Below, one piece after another: positions 9,061-18,788 of a DNA stretch of 36,451 nt. The notes beneath the pieces are model-generated. The model searched no databases. It was not told the origin of the DNA and was given only the letters and a program-made list of their open reading frames with translations. The stretch lies in assembly GCA_017746715.1 (NCBI GenBank), contig JAGHZQ010000014.1, positions 1 to 36,451 of the forward strand. The letters are read 5' to 3'. Numbering within the stretch: the stretch's first letter is position 1; every line of letters begins with the position of its first letter. The DNA comes from Cyanobacteria bacterium SBLK. Lineage in GTDB: Bacteria; Cyanobacteriota; Cyanobacteriia; Cyanobacteriales; Spirulinaceae. The position numbers were made by a program, and so were the translations under genes.

Positions 9061-9889
9061 TATTGGTTATCGTGTGGCAAGATTGCAAGGCAAAATAACG
9101 AGAGCGCTTTATCTTCGCAGAATTCCTCAAATTGTTAACCGTCCCATCCAACAAGAGACACAACTCGATTTAGCCGTTTATGCTTTATCCTGTCCGCGAG
9201 ATTTACCAGAACAAGTTGCCAGCATTCGTAGCTTTTTATCTTCTGTAGGGATTCCAGAGCAATTTACTATCATTTCCGATGGTTATTCAACGAAAGAATG
9301 CGAACTACTGGAAAAAATCCATCCTTGTGTTGCGGTTATTTCTTTACAGGAGTTTACGCGAGGACTGCCCCAAAAAATTTATGATTATGCTGCGATTAAT
9401 CCAATGGGGAAGAAATTGGCGGCAATTTTATCAATTCCATGCGATCGCGTTTCTATTTATACCGATTCCGATATTTTGTTCTTTCCCCAAGCAACAGAAC
9501 TAAAAAATTTAGTCGATCTTGCCAATCCTAACGCTTATTATTTACCCGACATCGATCCAGCTTTCGATCTGCGAATTATTCAAGAGTCGGAACGCAAAAA
9601 TCCCATTAATGGAGGCTTTATCTTATTCAAAAAGAAACCAAATTGGGATTTTGCCATGGAGCGATTTTTGCATCTACAAGAGCCTCCAAACTACTTTACC
9701 GAACAAACAATGATGCACTTAACATTGCATCGAGAAGGAGCCAAACCCTTCCCCAAAGCTCGATATATTATGTGGCGAGATGATGAGTTTTTGTTTCGCG
9801 ATCGCTATGCCAATCAAGAGACGGTTTTACGGCATTACGTCACCCCCGTTCGTCACAAATTTTGGTGCAATCCTCAATATTTGGTTTAA
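9053..9889 (+). CDS. Putative GT-A-type glycosyltransferase of unrecognised family
   Basis: A 278-residue protein that I do not match to a named family. It carries the order of elements expected of a GT-A transferase: an early strand LAVYALSCPRDLPEQVASIRS, a strand/turn FTIISDGYS, then SIYTDSDILFF (134-144) with a DxD-like metal site (D138, D140), and a later GGFILFKK followed by EQTMMHL, which resembles the acceptor region of stem-less GT-A enzymes. It overlaps the preceding GT2 gene by 8 bp (ATGGTTAA) and is the last gene of the run. A glycan-building role is likely from its position; the exact reaction is open. Confidence 0.65.
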   Translation: MVNIGYRVARLQGKITRALYLRRIPQIVNRPIQQETQLDLAVYALSCPRDLPEQVASIRSFLSSVGIPEQFTIISDGYSTKECELLEKIHPCVAVISLQEFTRGLPQKIYDYAAINPMGKKLAAILSIPCDRVSIYTDSDILFFPQATELKNLVDLANPNAYYLPDIDPAFDLRIIQESERKNPINGGFILFKKKPNWDFAMERFLHLQEPPNYFTEQTMMHLTLHREGAKPFPKARYIMWRDDEFLFRDRYANQETVLRHYVTPVRHKFWCNPQYLV

Positions 9890-9995
9890 TACTGAATCCA
9901 CTAATCAAGCATAAGATGGACATGGATGGCTATTTCCCGCCACTGTTATCTTTGCAGGCAAAATAAACAAGCACGGACAACCCATCCTAAATATT

Positions 9996-11354
9996 ATGAA
10001 ATCTTTTCCCCATCAATGGCTGAGCGAGATTGGGGCTTGTTTGCGCTTAGCCATTCCCCTTGCTGCCGCCCAACTTTCTGAAGCCGCGATCGGTTTTATC
10101 GATACGGTCGTGATGGGCTGGTTGGGCAGTCAAAATTTAGCAGCGGGAGGGTTGGCGAGTATTACTTTTAATGCTTTGCTCATTGCCAGTACGGGGATGC
10201 TTTCCGCCGTAGGGGCATTAGCCGCGATCGCTTACGGTGCCGGCGATCTCCAAGAATTACGCCGCATTGTTTCGGGAGGGATATGGCTGACGATCGCCCT
10301 CTCTCTCTTTCTCATGATTCTCCTTGGGAATTTTGCGCCAATTTTTCGGATTTTAGGACAGGAAGAAATGAATAGTTTTTTAGCCCAACAATATTTACAA
10401 GCCATCCTTTGGGGACTGCCTGCCGCTTTTGCTTTTGCCTTTTTTAAAAATCTCGTTTCTGCCCTCAATCGCCCGCATATTATTATGGTAACAATGGTAA
10501 GCGGTATCTCTATTAATGCCCTGGGAAATTATGTCTTGGCCTTTGGAAAATGGGGTTTTCCCGAATTAGGTTTAGTCGGTTTGGCTTGGGCGAGTGCTTT
10601 TGCTTTTTGGGTGAAAGCGATCGCAGTTGTTGCGTTTATTGCTTTTCATTCTAATTTTCGTCAGTTTAAGCTATTTCATAACGGATTGCGTTCCCATGGT
10701 TCTACGTTGAGAGCCTTGGTAAAAATTGGTTTTCCAATCACGGCAACCTTCTTTGTCGAGGCAAGTTTATTTACAATCGTGACTTACCTCATGGGACAAT
10801 TGGGCAGCATTCCTTTAGCCGCGCATCAAATTGCCTTACAAACCGCCGTCATGACTTTTATGGTTTGTGTGGGAATTTCTTATGCAACCGCGATGCGCGT
10901 CGGGCAGATGTTGGGTCGAAAAGATTTCCTTGGAGTCAGGCGGGCGGGATATGTTGGGATTGCGCTCTCTAGTGTTTTTATGAGTTTGATGGCGTTTCTA
11001 TTTTGGCTGTTTCCAGAACAGATTGTAGCAATTTATTTAGATGTTAACAATCCCAACAATCAAGAAACGCTAGAGTTAGCGATCGCACTTTTGAGTATGG
11101 CCGCGATCTTTCAAATCTTTGATGGCATACAAGTGACTGTAGCTGCGGCGTTGAGAGGCATTAAAGATACGCGAGTTCCTCTGTGTATCGGGATTTTTTC
11201 TTATTGGGCGATCGGTTTGGGAGGCGGGTATCTGTTTGGGATGGTTTTAGGATGGGCAAGTATGGGGTTGTGGTGGGGCTTAGTCTGTGGTTTAGGGGCT
11301 GCAGCGGCAATGCTGACTTATAGATTTCGCACTCTCGCACTTGCTCCATTGTAA
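9996..11354 (+). CDS. MATE family transporter
   Basis: A 452-residue integral membrane protein with the two-fold MatE repeat and about 12 hydrophobic segments. The first repeat begins LAIPLAAAQLSEAAIGFIDTVVMGWLG, and the second starts near residue 245 (VKIGFPITATFFVEA). MATE proteins use a H+ or Na+ gradient to expel drugs or metabolites; the wider MOP superfamily also includes Wzx flippases. It follows the glycan operon by 106 bp, so a link with export of lipid-linked sugars is possible. However, the sequence looks like a NorM/DinF-type MATE rather than Wzx, and I take it as a general efflux carrier. Confidence 0.9.
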   Translation: MKSFPHQWLSEIGACLRLAIPLAAAQLSEAAIGFIDTVVMGWLGSQNLAAGGLASITFNALLIASTGMLSAVGALAAIAYGAGDLQELRRIVSGGIWLTIALSLFLMILLGNFAPIFRILGQEEMNSFLAQQYLQAILWGLPAAFAFAFFKNLVSALNRPHIIMVTMVSGISINALGNYVLAFGKWGFPELGLVGLAWASAFAFWVKAIAVVAFIAFHSNFRQFKLFHNGLRSHGSTLRALVKIGFPITATFFVEASLFTIVTYLMGQLGSIPLAAHQIALQTAVMTFMVCVGISYATAMRVGQMLGRKDFLGVRRAGYVGIALSSVFMSLMAFLFWLFPEQIVAIYLDVNNPNNQETLELAIALLSMAAIFQIFDGIQVTVAAALRGIKDTRVPLCIGIFSYWAIGLGGGYLFGMVLGWASMGLWWGLVCGLGAAAAMLTYRFRTLALAPL

Positions 11355-11428
11355 CAATCGGATATGATAATTCATGATTAAAGTTTTGTGTTTCTCCATA
11401 AACGCGATCGCTCAATGCAACAATATCC

Positions 11429-12811
11429 ATGCTAGTAACAACAAAAACAGAAGAAATTTTACAAAAACAACGCTGCTTTTTTCAAACAGGAAAAACGAGA
11501 GCGATCGATTTTCGTCGTGAGGCGCTCAAGACCCTCAAACATTTATTAATTGCCGATCGCGAAAAGATTTTACTAGCTTTAAAGCAGGATTTCAATAAGT
11601 CCAACTTTGAAAGTATAGAAACAGAATTGTTATTCTGTACTCGTCAAATCGACTATACTCTCAAAAATCTGAAATCTTGGATAAAACCCGATAAAGTCCC
11701 AGCATCTCTTTTTCAATTGCCTGCTTCTGCCCGGATTGTTGCCGAACCCTTAGGTATCATCCTCATTATTGGCGCGTGGAATTATCCCGTACAACTCACG
11801 CTCTCCCCTTTAATTTCTGCTATTGCTGCTGGAAATTGTGCCATTATCAAACCTTCGGAAATCACCTCTCGTACCTCTGTCGCGATCGCCCATCTCATCG
11901 GCCAAGCATTTCCCTCAGAATACATTACTGTTATTGAAGGTGGAAAAGACATTGTACGAGATTTAATTGCTCATAAATTCGATCGCATTTTCTTTACAGG
12001 TAGTTCGAGAGTCGGTCAAATTATTATGGAAGCAGCAGCTAAACATTTAACTCCCGTTACTCTAGAATTAGGTGGAAAAAGTCCTTGTATTATCGAACCC
12101 GATATCGATCTCGACATAACAGCGAGGCGGGTTGCTTGGGGTAAATTTCTCAATTGCGGGCAAACTTGTATTGCCCCCGATTATGTTTTAATTCACCGCA
12201 GCATTAAAACTGCTTTTCTGAAGAAAATTCAAGAGAAAATCGAACAATTTTATGGGAGCGATCCCGAAAGAAGTCCCGATTATGCTAAAATTGTTAACGA
12301 CTTTCATTTTCAGCGCTTGTTGAGTGCGATCGAACCGCAAAAAGTTGTTATTGGTGGCAAGAGTAATGCAGAAACCCGTTACATTGCTCCAACGGTAATG
12401 GATGGAGTCACTTGGGACGATCGCATTATGGAAGAAGAGATCTTCGGACCGATTTTACCGGTCTTAGAATATGAAGATTTAGAAGCAGCGATCGCGCAAA
12501 TTAATGCGCGCCCCAAGCCCCTCGCACTTTATCTCTTTACCAATAAAAAAAAGACCCGCGAACGAGTTTTACAAGCCACTTCATCGGGCAATGTTTGTTT
12601 AAACGATACGCTGATGCAAATTGTTTCCGAGCATCTCCCTTTTGGAGGAGTAGGGGAAAGCGGGATGGGCACATCTCACGGGAAAATAGGATTTAATACT
12701 TTCTCCCATCAAAAAAGTATCCTTCAGCGTTCTTTTTGGCTCGATTTACCATTACGCTATCCTCCTTATACCGAAATTAAAGCAAAATTTTTCAATTTTT
12801 TCCTGCGGTAA
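11429..12811 (+). CDS. Aldehyde dehydrogenase, probably fatty-aldehyde type
   Basis: A 460-residue NAD(P)-dependent dehydrogenase of the short class-3-like branch, which lacks the long N-terminal arm of other ALDHs. The nucleotide-binding FFTGSSRVGQ (about 188-197), the general base in LELGGKSP (Glu213), the catalytic cysteine in NCGQTC (Cys247) and EEIFGPILP are all present. Cyanobacterial members of this group oxidise long-chain aldehydes to fatty acids, and a hydrophobic C-terminus (FFNFFLR) fits a membrane substrate. The start is the ATG at 11429, 74 bp after the MATE gene; its stop faces the convergent giant kinase gene 40 bp away. The exact substrate is inferred. Confidence 0.9.
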   Translation: MLVTTKTEEILQKQRCFFQTGKTRAIDFRREALKTLKHLLIADREKILLALKQDFNKSNFESIETELLFCTRQIDYTLKNLKSWIKPDKVPASLFQLPASARIVAEPLGIILIIGAWNYPVQLTLSPLISAIAAGNCAIIKPSEITSRTSVAIAHLIGQAFPSEYITVIEGGKDIVRDLIAHKFDRIFFTGSSRVGQIIMEAAAKHLTPVTLELGGKSPCIIEPDIDLDITARRVAWGKFLNCGQTCIAPDYVLIHRSIKTAFLKKIQEKIEQFYGSDPERSPDYAKIVNDFHFQRLLSAIEPQKVVIGGKSNAETRYIAPTVMDGVTWDDRIMEEEIFGPILPVLEYEDLEAAIAQINARPKPLALYLFTNKKKTRERVLQATSSGNVCLNDTLMQIVSEHLPFGGVGESGMGTSHGKIGFNTFSHQKSILQRSFWLDLPLRYPPYTEIKAKFFNFFLR

Positions 12812-12851
12812 AATTTGAGAAAAGAGTAGTATATTGGCAACGGATTTGATA

Positions 12852-15800
12852 TTAGTTTTTAATTGTTAATTGACTCTCTAACCACTGGCGATTGAAAATC
12901 GATTGATAAATGCGATTATTAACTTTGAGTTTCCCTTCGCAGGCGATCGCCAAACCCGACAGCAACAATTCTTTTTCGGTTTCGCTATAAGTGGCTGGAG
13001 CTTCTCCTTCGAGGACGATTTGTTGATAAATCTCCAGCAGTTCTTGACGGCGATCGCTTTTAAGAACGCGATCGCGCACGGTTTTTAAATGTTCGGGATC
13101 GTCTTTGGCTTCCCAATTTTTCAGGATATTTTCTTCGACTAAATCGGCGATCCATTGTTCTTCGCCGTTGGGGGGAATTGCACTTTTGGCATTGCGAATC
13201 AAGCTGCAAACTTTTTGGGTTAAGAAGGGCTGTCCCCCGGTCCAATCGATAATGGCTTTGAGGATGGTTTGGGGATTATTAACGCTTAAGCCGTAGAGAA
13301 GAGGTTGCGCTTCATTGACTTTGAAGCCTTCGAGATGAATGGGACGACCGATATTAAAGGGCGTTTTTTGGGGGTCTGCAATCAGGGTAGAGGGGGTGGC
13401 GGCTCCAAAGAGGGCAAAGGTCAGGCGATCGTAAACGGGATCGATCGCCCGTTGGTTGTAGCAAGCACGAATGAGAGCAAAAAAGTCGTTGACCGGGAAA
13501 GGCAAACTTAAAACACAGTCGATTTCATCCAAAAAGATGACAATATTGGCGAGTTCGTCGCTGTCTTCTTTTTTTACTTCTGTGAGAATAACTTCTTCGA
13601 TGAATTGTTTCAAGCGTTGGGGAGCGGGAATATCGGTGAGTTCGCTCCACCAGGGTTTGAGTTTGAATTTCCGCAGCAATTTGAATTTGCGCCACATTTC
13701 CACGGCGATACCTTTATACCATTGGTCGGGGGTACAGTTTTCGCCCCCCACGCCGGTAAGATCGAGAGAAATACAGCGATAGCCTTCTTTTCGCAATTCG
13801 TTCATAATGCGAACCATGAGACTGGATTTGCCCATCTGGCGGGCGTTGAAGGTATAGCAGAATTCCCCTTGACGCATGGCTTGGTAGAGGTGGCGATCGG
13901 CGGAACGGACGACATAGGTGGGGGCGTTGACGTTTAAGCTACCTCCGATTTGATAATCGAAGGAGTCGGCTTGTTCGTCGCTTTTAAGAAGTTCGTTTTC
14001 GAGTTTGAGTTCTGCTTGGGTTTTTTCGAGAACTTGGACGGTTTGAGAGAGTTCGGCGGTGCGTTCTTCGACTCTCCGTTCGAGGGTATCGTAAAGCCTG
14101 GCATTTTCGATGGAGATAGCCGCTTGGGAAGAAATAATGCGTAGGAGTTCGACGCGATCGCTAGTAAAAGCATTGGTGGTGAGATTATTTTCGAGGTAGA
14201 GAACGCCGCTTAATTGGCCTTGTTCGATCAGGGGAGTGCAAAGTATAGATTTGGGTTGGTTGGCAATAATGTAGGGATCGCGATTATATTCTCCTTCTTG
14301 AACAGCATCGTTTAAAATAACGTTCTCTTTGGCACGGGTGACGAAATTAACGATCGCTAAGGGCAACAAGGGAGAGGCTTCTCGAGATTCGCTTTCAATG
14401 GGAATAGATTGTAAGGCTTTAACATCACGATTGCCAATGCTCCCTTCCGCTTCAATAAACCAGTTGTCATTTTTTTTGAGGAGGAGAAAGCCTTTTTCTG
14501 CCCCGGCATTGGCGATCGCAATTTCCATGAGTTTACCGAGCAGTTTTTTTAAAACGATTTCCCCAGAAAGGGTTTGCGAGGCTTTGATGACTGTGGCAAT
14601 ATCAAGGGTTTCTGTTGCCCTTCCCGTTGTCATATCAACTGTACTTTGAGAGTGAGAAGGTTGCGAGACAAACCATTGGGGATACTTTTCTTCTAAGAGT
14701 TCGACTTTGCGTTTTGCTCCCCAAATTTGATAGCCTTGATGTGCCTTTCTCATGTAAAGTTTGGCAAAGTCTTCTTTTCCTCGTGCCAGCCAGAATTTAG
14801 CGGCGAGTTCGTTGCCTAATGCTTCGTTTTGGATAAATTCATGTTCTTTAGCAGATTCGATGGCGCGATCGTAGAGTTCCATCGCTTCTTGCCAGCGATC
14901 GGAAATACGAGCCATTTCTGCGGCAACGAGGAGATATTTATGCAGAAAGTTTTCCGGGCAGCGTTTAGCCCAGCTCTCCATTTCTTGTTGATTTTTTTGT
15001 AGCTGTTGCCAATATTCTTCTTTCTCCTGTAACGTTGCGGTAGCATATCGACTGATGAGATTAAGAGAGGAATAAAAGTTGAGTTTTGCAATAGATATAG
15101 TTCCGGGAATAAATGTGATTAGCTCCTGTGCTTGACTCAAGGAATTGGGTTCGCTCGGACAACCATATAGGTACAGAATCTGAATTTTAAATATATAATA
15201 CAAGCAAATTGCAGCGTTTACTTGATTGCTTTGACACGATTCTAAAAAATCATTCTCTTGGAAATTTTCTGTATCAAATACAAGCATATCTTGTGTTAAA
15301 CCAAGAAGATTTTGAATACAGATTTTACCTGCTAAAAAACAATGCCTTGACCATTGTTCTTTATTATCTCGGGCAAAACTCAAACCGCGATTGACTTCCT
15401 CTAAAAGATATTCCAAATTTTCACCCTGATAAATAACATTATACAAGCCATAGTTCATAATGTATCCCACCATTTGCGGGTCTCCAGACTGCAAACCTGC
15501 CCCAATACCTTCTAAATTGAGGTCTCTGGAAAGCTTAATAGGCTTCAACCACGGTACGATAAAGTTACTATAGGATAAATATGCTAAAGATTTTGCAGAA
15601 AGATTTTGATACTTATTCGATAATCTAATGGCAAGCTGCCCATATCCATCGCCGAGGTAGTAATCGTCAAGAAAATGGCTAGAAACAACAGATGCAAAGT
15701 TATAAGCCATTGAAGAATCACGCGTATGTCCATACTTGAGATTGAGATTGACGGCTTCCAGTCCAATGATTGCAGCCAAGAAGCTGTCTGAGAGAAAAGC

Positions 15801-18581
15801 AGCTGAAAATAGTCGAGCCAGTATTTTTAATGCAGCTTTTTTTTCTGGCAGTTTCATTTCTGGAAGGCTGTACAAAGAGTCAATATCTCGATTTCCCAAA
15901 TTCGTTTTATACTCTTTCACGGTTTGGTCAAACGCTTTCCGAAAATTATTTTTTGGTAGGCTATTTCCCAATTTCTCTAATACTTCTCCACCAATTCTCA
16001 GTGCATCGCCGAACCTCCCCAACATGGTGTCTTGAACAATTTGTAAATAATAGAATTCCGTGCAATCAAGAATTGATTTTGCGTGCTTAAGTGCTATCTT
16101 GATAAGGTCTTGAGATTCCTCTATGTTCCCAATAAGGAATTCAATTTCTGCTAGTTCTTTATATAGCTCTAGAGCCATGTCATATTTTTGCTCCCAAATT
16201 TCTCCAAGAAATTCATCTTTTACTAAGAGCAAATAGTTTTTAGCAGCAACATATGCAATTGCCTCTTTTGCTTTTTTTCCAGCATATAAATTCATTTCCA
16301 GTAATTTATTTTTTTCGGATTTCTCTTCAATTAAGTCTATTCCTTTATTGAAATGATCGAGAAGAGTAAACAGATTTTCCTCTATTTTACCCTTGCTAAA
16401 ATTCGCTAATAGCGAACGACCAATCTGAAGGTGAACGGACTTCACTAGTTCGGAATCGGTGAGAGAATAAGCTGCTTGCTGAATGCGATCGTGACGAAAC
16501 TTATAATCTCGTACAATTAATGTTGATTCTAATAGAGCTTCTGAGGTGACTTCCAAGTCTGAAAGTGGTTGAATTAAACCCTGTTGAATTGCTGGTAAAA
16601 GTTCTTGAAAGGTTTCTGGCTTGGATTGCTTGTAAATAATTGAGAGCATATCTAGATCGAAAGAGTTACCAATACAAGCGGCAAGACGCAACACTGTTTG
16701 GGTTGTGTCTTGCATTTTTCGTAACTTATCGATCATTAGGTCTACTACGTTATCTGTAATATCTAGTGCAATAATTTGCGATAATTGCCATTCCCAGACT
16801 TGGCGATCGTGGTTGAAAGTGAAGAGACTTTCCCGTTCGATCGTTTTCAAAAATTCATTAATAAAGAAGGGATTTCCTGACGTTTTTTGCAAGATTAATT
16901 CTGCGAGAGTGTGAACGGCTTCGCGATCGCGATGGAGAGTATCCATCAACAGTTGCCTAATATCTTCAATATCGAGAGGGGTTAAAATAATTTGGTTAAC
17001 TATCGCACCTTGCTCTTTCAGGCGTTCGAGCACCAAGATTGTAGGATGATTGGCATCAACTTCATTATCGCGATAAGCACCAAGTAATAGTAAATACTGC
17101 ATATTGCGATCGCTCATCATTAATTCAATTAAATTTAGAGTTCCAAAATCTGCCCATTGCAAATCGTCTAAAAAAATAACCAGAGGATGGGATTTCTGAC
17201 AAAAGACGCGAATAAAGTTCTGGAAAACACGATTAAAACGATTTTGAGCTTGAGCTGGTTCTAAGGGTTGAACGGAAGGTTGCTTGCCGATAATTTGTTC
17301 GATTTCAGGAATAACATCTACAATCACTTGACCGTTAACGCCTAAAACCTCATTTAACTTAGTTTTCCATTGATTTAATTGTGCCTGATTTTCTGTCAGT
17401 AATTGACGCGCTAGGGACTGGAGAGCAGAAACAATTGCAGAGTAAGGAATATTACGCTGAAATTGATCGAATTTACCCGAAATGAAATAACCGCTTTGTT
17501 GAGAAATCGGTCGATAGAGTTCTTGTATCAATGCTGTTTTACCAATACCAGAAAATCCTCCTACTAGCATCATCTCTGCTCGTTTTTGAGATGGAGTCTC
17601 TGGTGTAGCACATGGCGTTTTTTGTTTTTCAGTAACTCGCTTAAATATTTCCAGTAATTGTTTGATTTCTGATTCTCGTCCGTAGAGTTTTTGCGGGATT
17701 TGCAATTGTTCGGGAAAATCGTGACGTGCGAGGGGGAATGCTGTAATTTCTCCAGTTTGTTGCAGTTGTCGGAAACATTCTTCCAAATCTGCTTTTAATC
17801 CCAACCCTGTCTGATAGCGATCTTCGGCAGTTTTGGCCAATAATTTCATAACAATGCGAGAGATGGGTTTGGGAATTGAAGGATTAATTTCATCGGGGGG
17901 AATTGGTTCGCGGGCGATATGACAGTGAACTAACTCTAGAGCATCTTGGCTTGCAAAAACCATCTGTTTGGTTAGAATTTTATAAAAAGTGGCCCCCAAG
18001 GAATAAAAATCCGTTCTGTAGTCAAGCGATCGGTTCATTCGTCCTGTTTGTTCTGGGGACATATAGGCTAATGTTCCTTCTAAAACTTGGGGATTTTTCA
18101 GACCGGGTGTTTCTTTAGTAAAAATGCTAGAAATTCCAAAATCAATAATCTTGACTTGTCCGGTTTCGGGATTCAAAATAATGTTAGAAGGATTAATATC
18201 TTTGTGGATAATATTCGATCCATGAATTCCTGCCAATGCTTCAGCAATTTGCATCGCAATTTGGAGGAACTCTAAGATCGTGAAAAATCGCGATTTGATC
18301 AAATTATCTAAGGACTGACCCCCAAAATCTTCCAGTACAATCGCCAGAGTATTTTCATACGGCAATAGATCGTAAGCCAAGACCGTGCCTTGAATTTTGA
18401 GAGACCGAGTAATCTCGTATTCTTGTTTGTATCGTGTCAGTTCGGACGGATTGGGATAATCTTTCTTGAGAATTTTAAGAATAACGTAACGCTCGTTACC
18501 ATGAGGTAAAGCTCGATAAACTAACGAGCTAACACTGTCGTAAACTTTAGTAATAATTTTATAATCTGCAACGGTACTCAT
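12852..18581 (-). CDS. Ser/Thr kinase - AAA ATPase - GAF - AAA-like ATPase fusion protein
   Basis: A 1909-residue cytoplasmic signalling protein. The kinase domain (about 8-280) has the ATP lysine in VILKIL (K36), the catalytic loop HKDINPSN (D128) and DFG (147-149). An AAA_16-type ATPase follows (about 298-600; Walker A GGFSGIGKTA at 341-350, Walker B LVIFLDDLQWAD at about 467-478). Next come a long helical, TPR-like region (about 620-1330), a GAF domain (about 1340-1500), a short coiled coil, and a second AAA-like domain (about 1540-1850) with Walker A ARQMGKSS near 1580 and Walker B IVIFLDEID near 1684. The first four modules match the HstK family of Nostoc and relatives, which end in a histidine kinase; here no H-box or HATPase region is visible. 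The ATG at 18581 is preceded by a GAGGGAAG ribosome site. Confidence 0.9.
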   Translation of the reverse strand: MSTVADYKIITKVYDSVSSLVYRALPHGNERYVILKILKKDYPNPSELTRYKQEYEITRSLKIQGTVLAYDLLPYENTLAIVLEDFGGQSLDNLIKSRFFTILEFLQIAMQIAEALAGIHGSNIIHKDINPSNIILNPETGQVKIIDFGISSIFTKETPGLKNPQVLEGTLAYMSPEQTGRMNRSLDYRTDFYSLGATFYKILTKQMVFASQDALELVHCHIAREPIPPDEINPSIPKPISRIVMKLLAKTAEDRYQTGLGLKADLEECFRQLQQTGEITAFPLARHDFPEQLQIPQKLYGRESEIKQLLEIFKRVTEKQKTPCATPETPSQKRAEMMLVGGFSGIGKTALIQELYRPISQQSGYFISGKFDQFQRNIPYSAIVSALQSLARQLLTENQAQLNQWKTKLNEVLGVNGQVIVDVIPEIEQIIGKQPSVQPLEPAQAQNRFNRVFQNFIRVFCQKSHPLVIFLDDLQWADFGTLNLIELMMSDRNMQYLLLLGAYRDNEVDANHPTILVLERLKEQGAIVNQIILTPLDIEDIRQLLMDTLHRDREAVHTLAELILQKTSGNPFFINEFLKTIERESLFTFNHDRQVWEWQLSQIIALDITDNVVDLMIDKLRKMQDTTQTVLRLAACIGNSFDLDMLSIIYKQSKPETFQELLPAIQQGLIQPLSDLEVTSEALLESTLIVRDYKFRHDRIQQAAYSLTDSELVKSVHLQIGRSLLANFSKGKIEENLFTLLDHFNKGIDLIEEKSEKNKLLEMNLYAGKKAKEAIAYVAAKNYLLLVKDEFLGEIWEQKYDMALELYKELAEIEFLIGNIEESQDLIKIALKHAKSILDCTEFYYLQIVQDTMLGRFGDALRIGGEVLEKLGNSLPKNNFRKAFDQTVKEYKTNLGNRDIDSLYSLPEMKLPEKKAALKILARLFSAAFLSDSFLAAIIGLEAVNLNLKYGHTRDSSMAYNFASVVSSHFLDDYYLGDGYGQLAIRLSNKYQNLSAKSLAYLSYSNFIVPWLKPIKLSRDLNLEGIGAGLQSGDPQMVGYIMNYGLYNVIYQGENLEYLLEEVNRGLSFARDNKEQWSRHCFLAGKICIQNLLGLTQDMLVFDTENFQENDFLESCQSNQVNAAICLYYIFKIQILYLYGCPSEPNSLSQAQELITFIPGTISIAKLNFYSSLNLISRYATATLQEKEEYWQQLQKNQQEMESWAKRCPENFLHKYLLVAAEMARISDRWQEAMELYDRAIESAKEHEFIQNEALGNELAAKFWLARGKEDFAKLYMRKAHQGYQIWGAKRKVELLEEKYPQWFVSQPSHSQSTVDMTTGRATETLDIATVIKASQTLSGEIVLKKLLGKLMEIAIANAGAEKGFLLLKKNDNWFIEAEGSIGNRDVKALQSIPIESESREASPLLPLAIVNFVTRAKENVILNDAVQEGEYNRDPYIIANQPKSILCTPLIEQGQLSGVLYLENNLTTNAFTSDRVELLRIISSQAAISIENARLYDTLERRVEERTAELSQTVQVLEKTQAELKLENELLKSDEQADSFDYQIGGSLNVNAPTYVVRSADRHLYQAMRQGEFCYTFNARQMGKSSLMVRIMNELRKEGYRCISLDLTGVGGENCTPDQWYKGIAVEMWRKFKLLRKFKLKPWWSELTDIPAPQRLKQFIEEVILTEVKKEDSDELANIVIFLDEIDCVLSLPFPVNDFFALIRACYNQRAIDPVYDRLTFALFGAATPSTLIADPQKTPFNIGRPIHLEGFKVNEAQPLLYGLSVNNPQTILKAIIDWTGGQPFLTQKVCSLIRNAKSAIPPNGEEQWIADLVEENILKNWEAKDDPEHLKTVRDRVLKSDRRQELLEIYQQIVLEGEAPATYSETEKELLLSGLAIACEGKLKVNNRIYQSIFNRQWLESQLTIKN

Positions 18582-18684
18582 TCTTCCCTCTATATTTTTG
18601 ATTATTCTAATATTTTACAGACTAAAGCTTATTAGAATACAAATCTATGCAAATTAGAAAAGTCTCTAAGAATGTTACAAGATA

Positions 18685-18726
18685 AAAAACGTTCGGACAT
18701 TAATCATGTCACATCCGAACATTTTT
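18685..18726 (-). terminator. Probable intrinsic terminator, possibly bidirectional
   Basis: GTTCGGA (18691-18697) pairs with TCCGAAC (18714-18720), with a smaller ACAT/ATGT pairing inside. On the minus strand the hairpin is followed by GTTTTTTA; on the plus strand it is followed by ATTTTTC. It would end transcripts of the 238-residue gene before the kinase gene. Confidence 0.6.
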
Positions 18727-18753
18727 CAAAATTTATTTGAGAATTAATGAGAT

Positions 18754-18788
18754 ATTCCGCTCGCTCGTCATCAACGAGCAAGCGGAAT
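18754..18788 (-). repeat. 15-bp hairpin with a compensating G-U pair
   Basis: ATTCCGCTCGCTCGT (18754-18768) and ACGAGCAAGCGGAAT (18774-18788) form a stem with a 5-nt loop. The single imperfect position would be C-A in a plus-strand RNA but G-U in a minus-strand RNA. The structure is therefore fully paired only in the transcript of the upstream minus-strand gene. There is no T-run directly after it, so it may be a 3'-end stabiliser rather than a terminator by itself. Confidence 0.6.

Noticed and set aside
9916..9966. A 16-codon ATG frame (MDMDGYFPPLLSLQAK) between the last glycosyltransferase and the MATE gene
   Set aside because: Too short, no ribosome site, and no family resemblance; likely chance.
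9996..11354. MATE gene considered as the glycan flippase Wzx
   Set aside because: Two-repeat MatE sequence looks like NorM/DinF efflux carriers, and the locus already has an ABC exporter.
13605..13937. Plus-strand frames of about 100 codons under the giant kinase gene
   Set aside because: They are antisense to a well-supported AAA-like domain and match no family.
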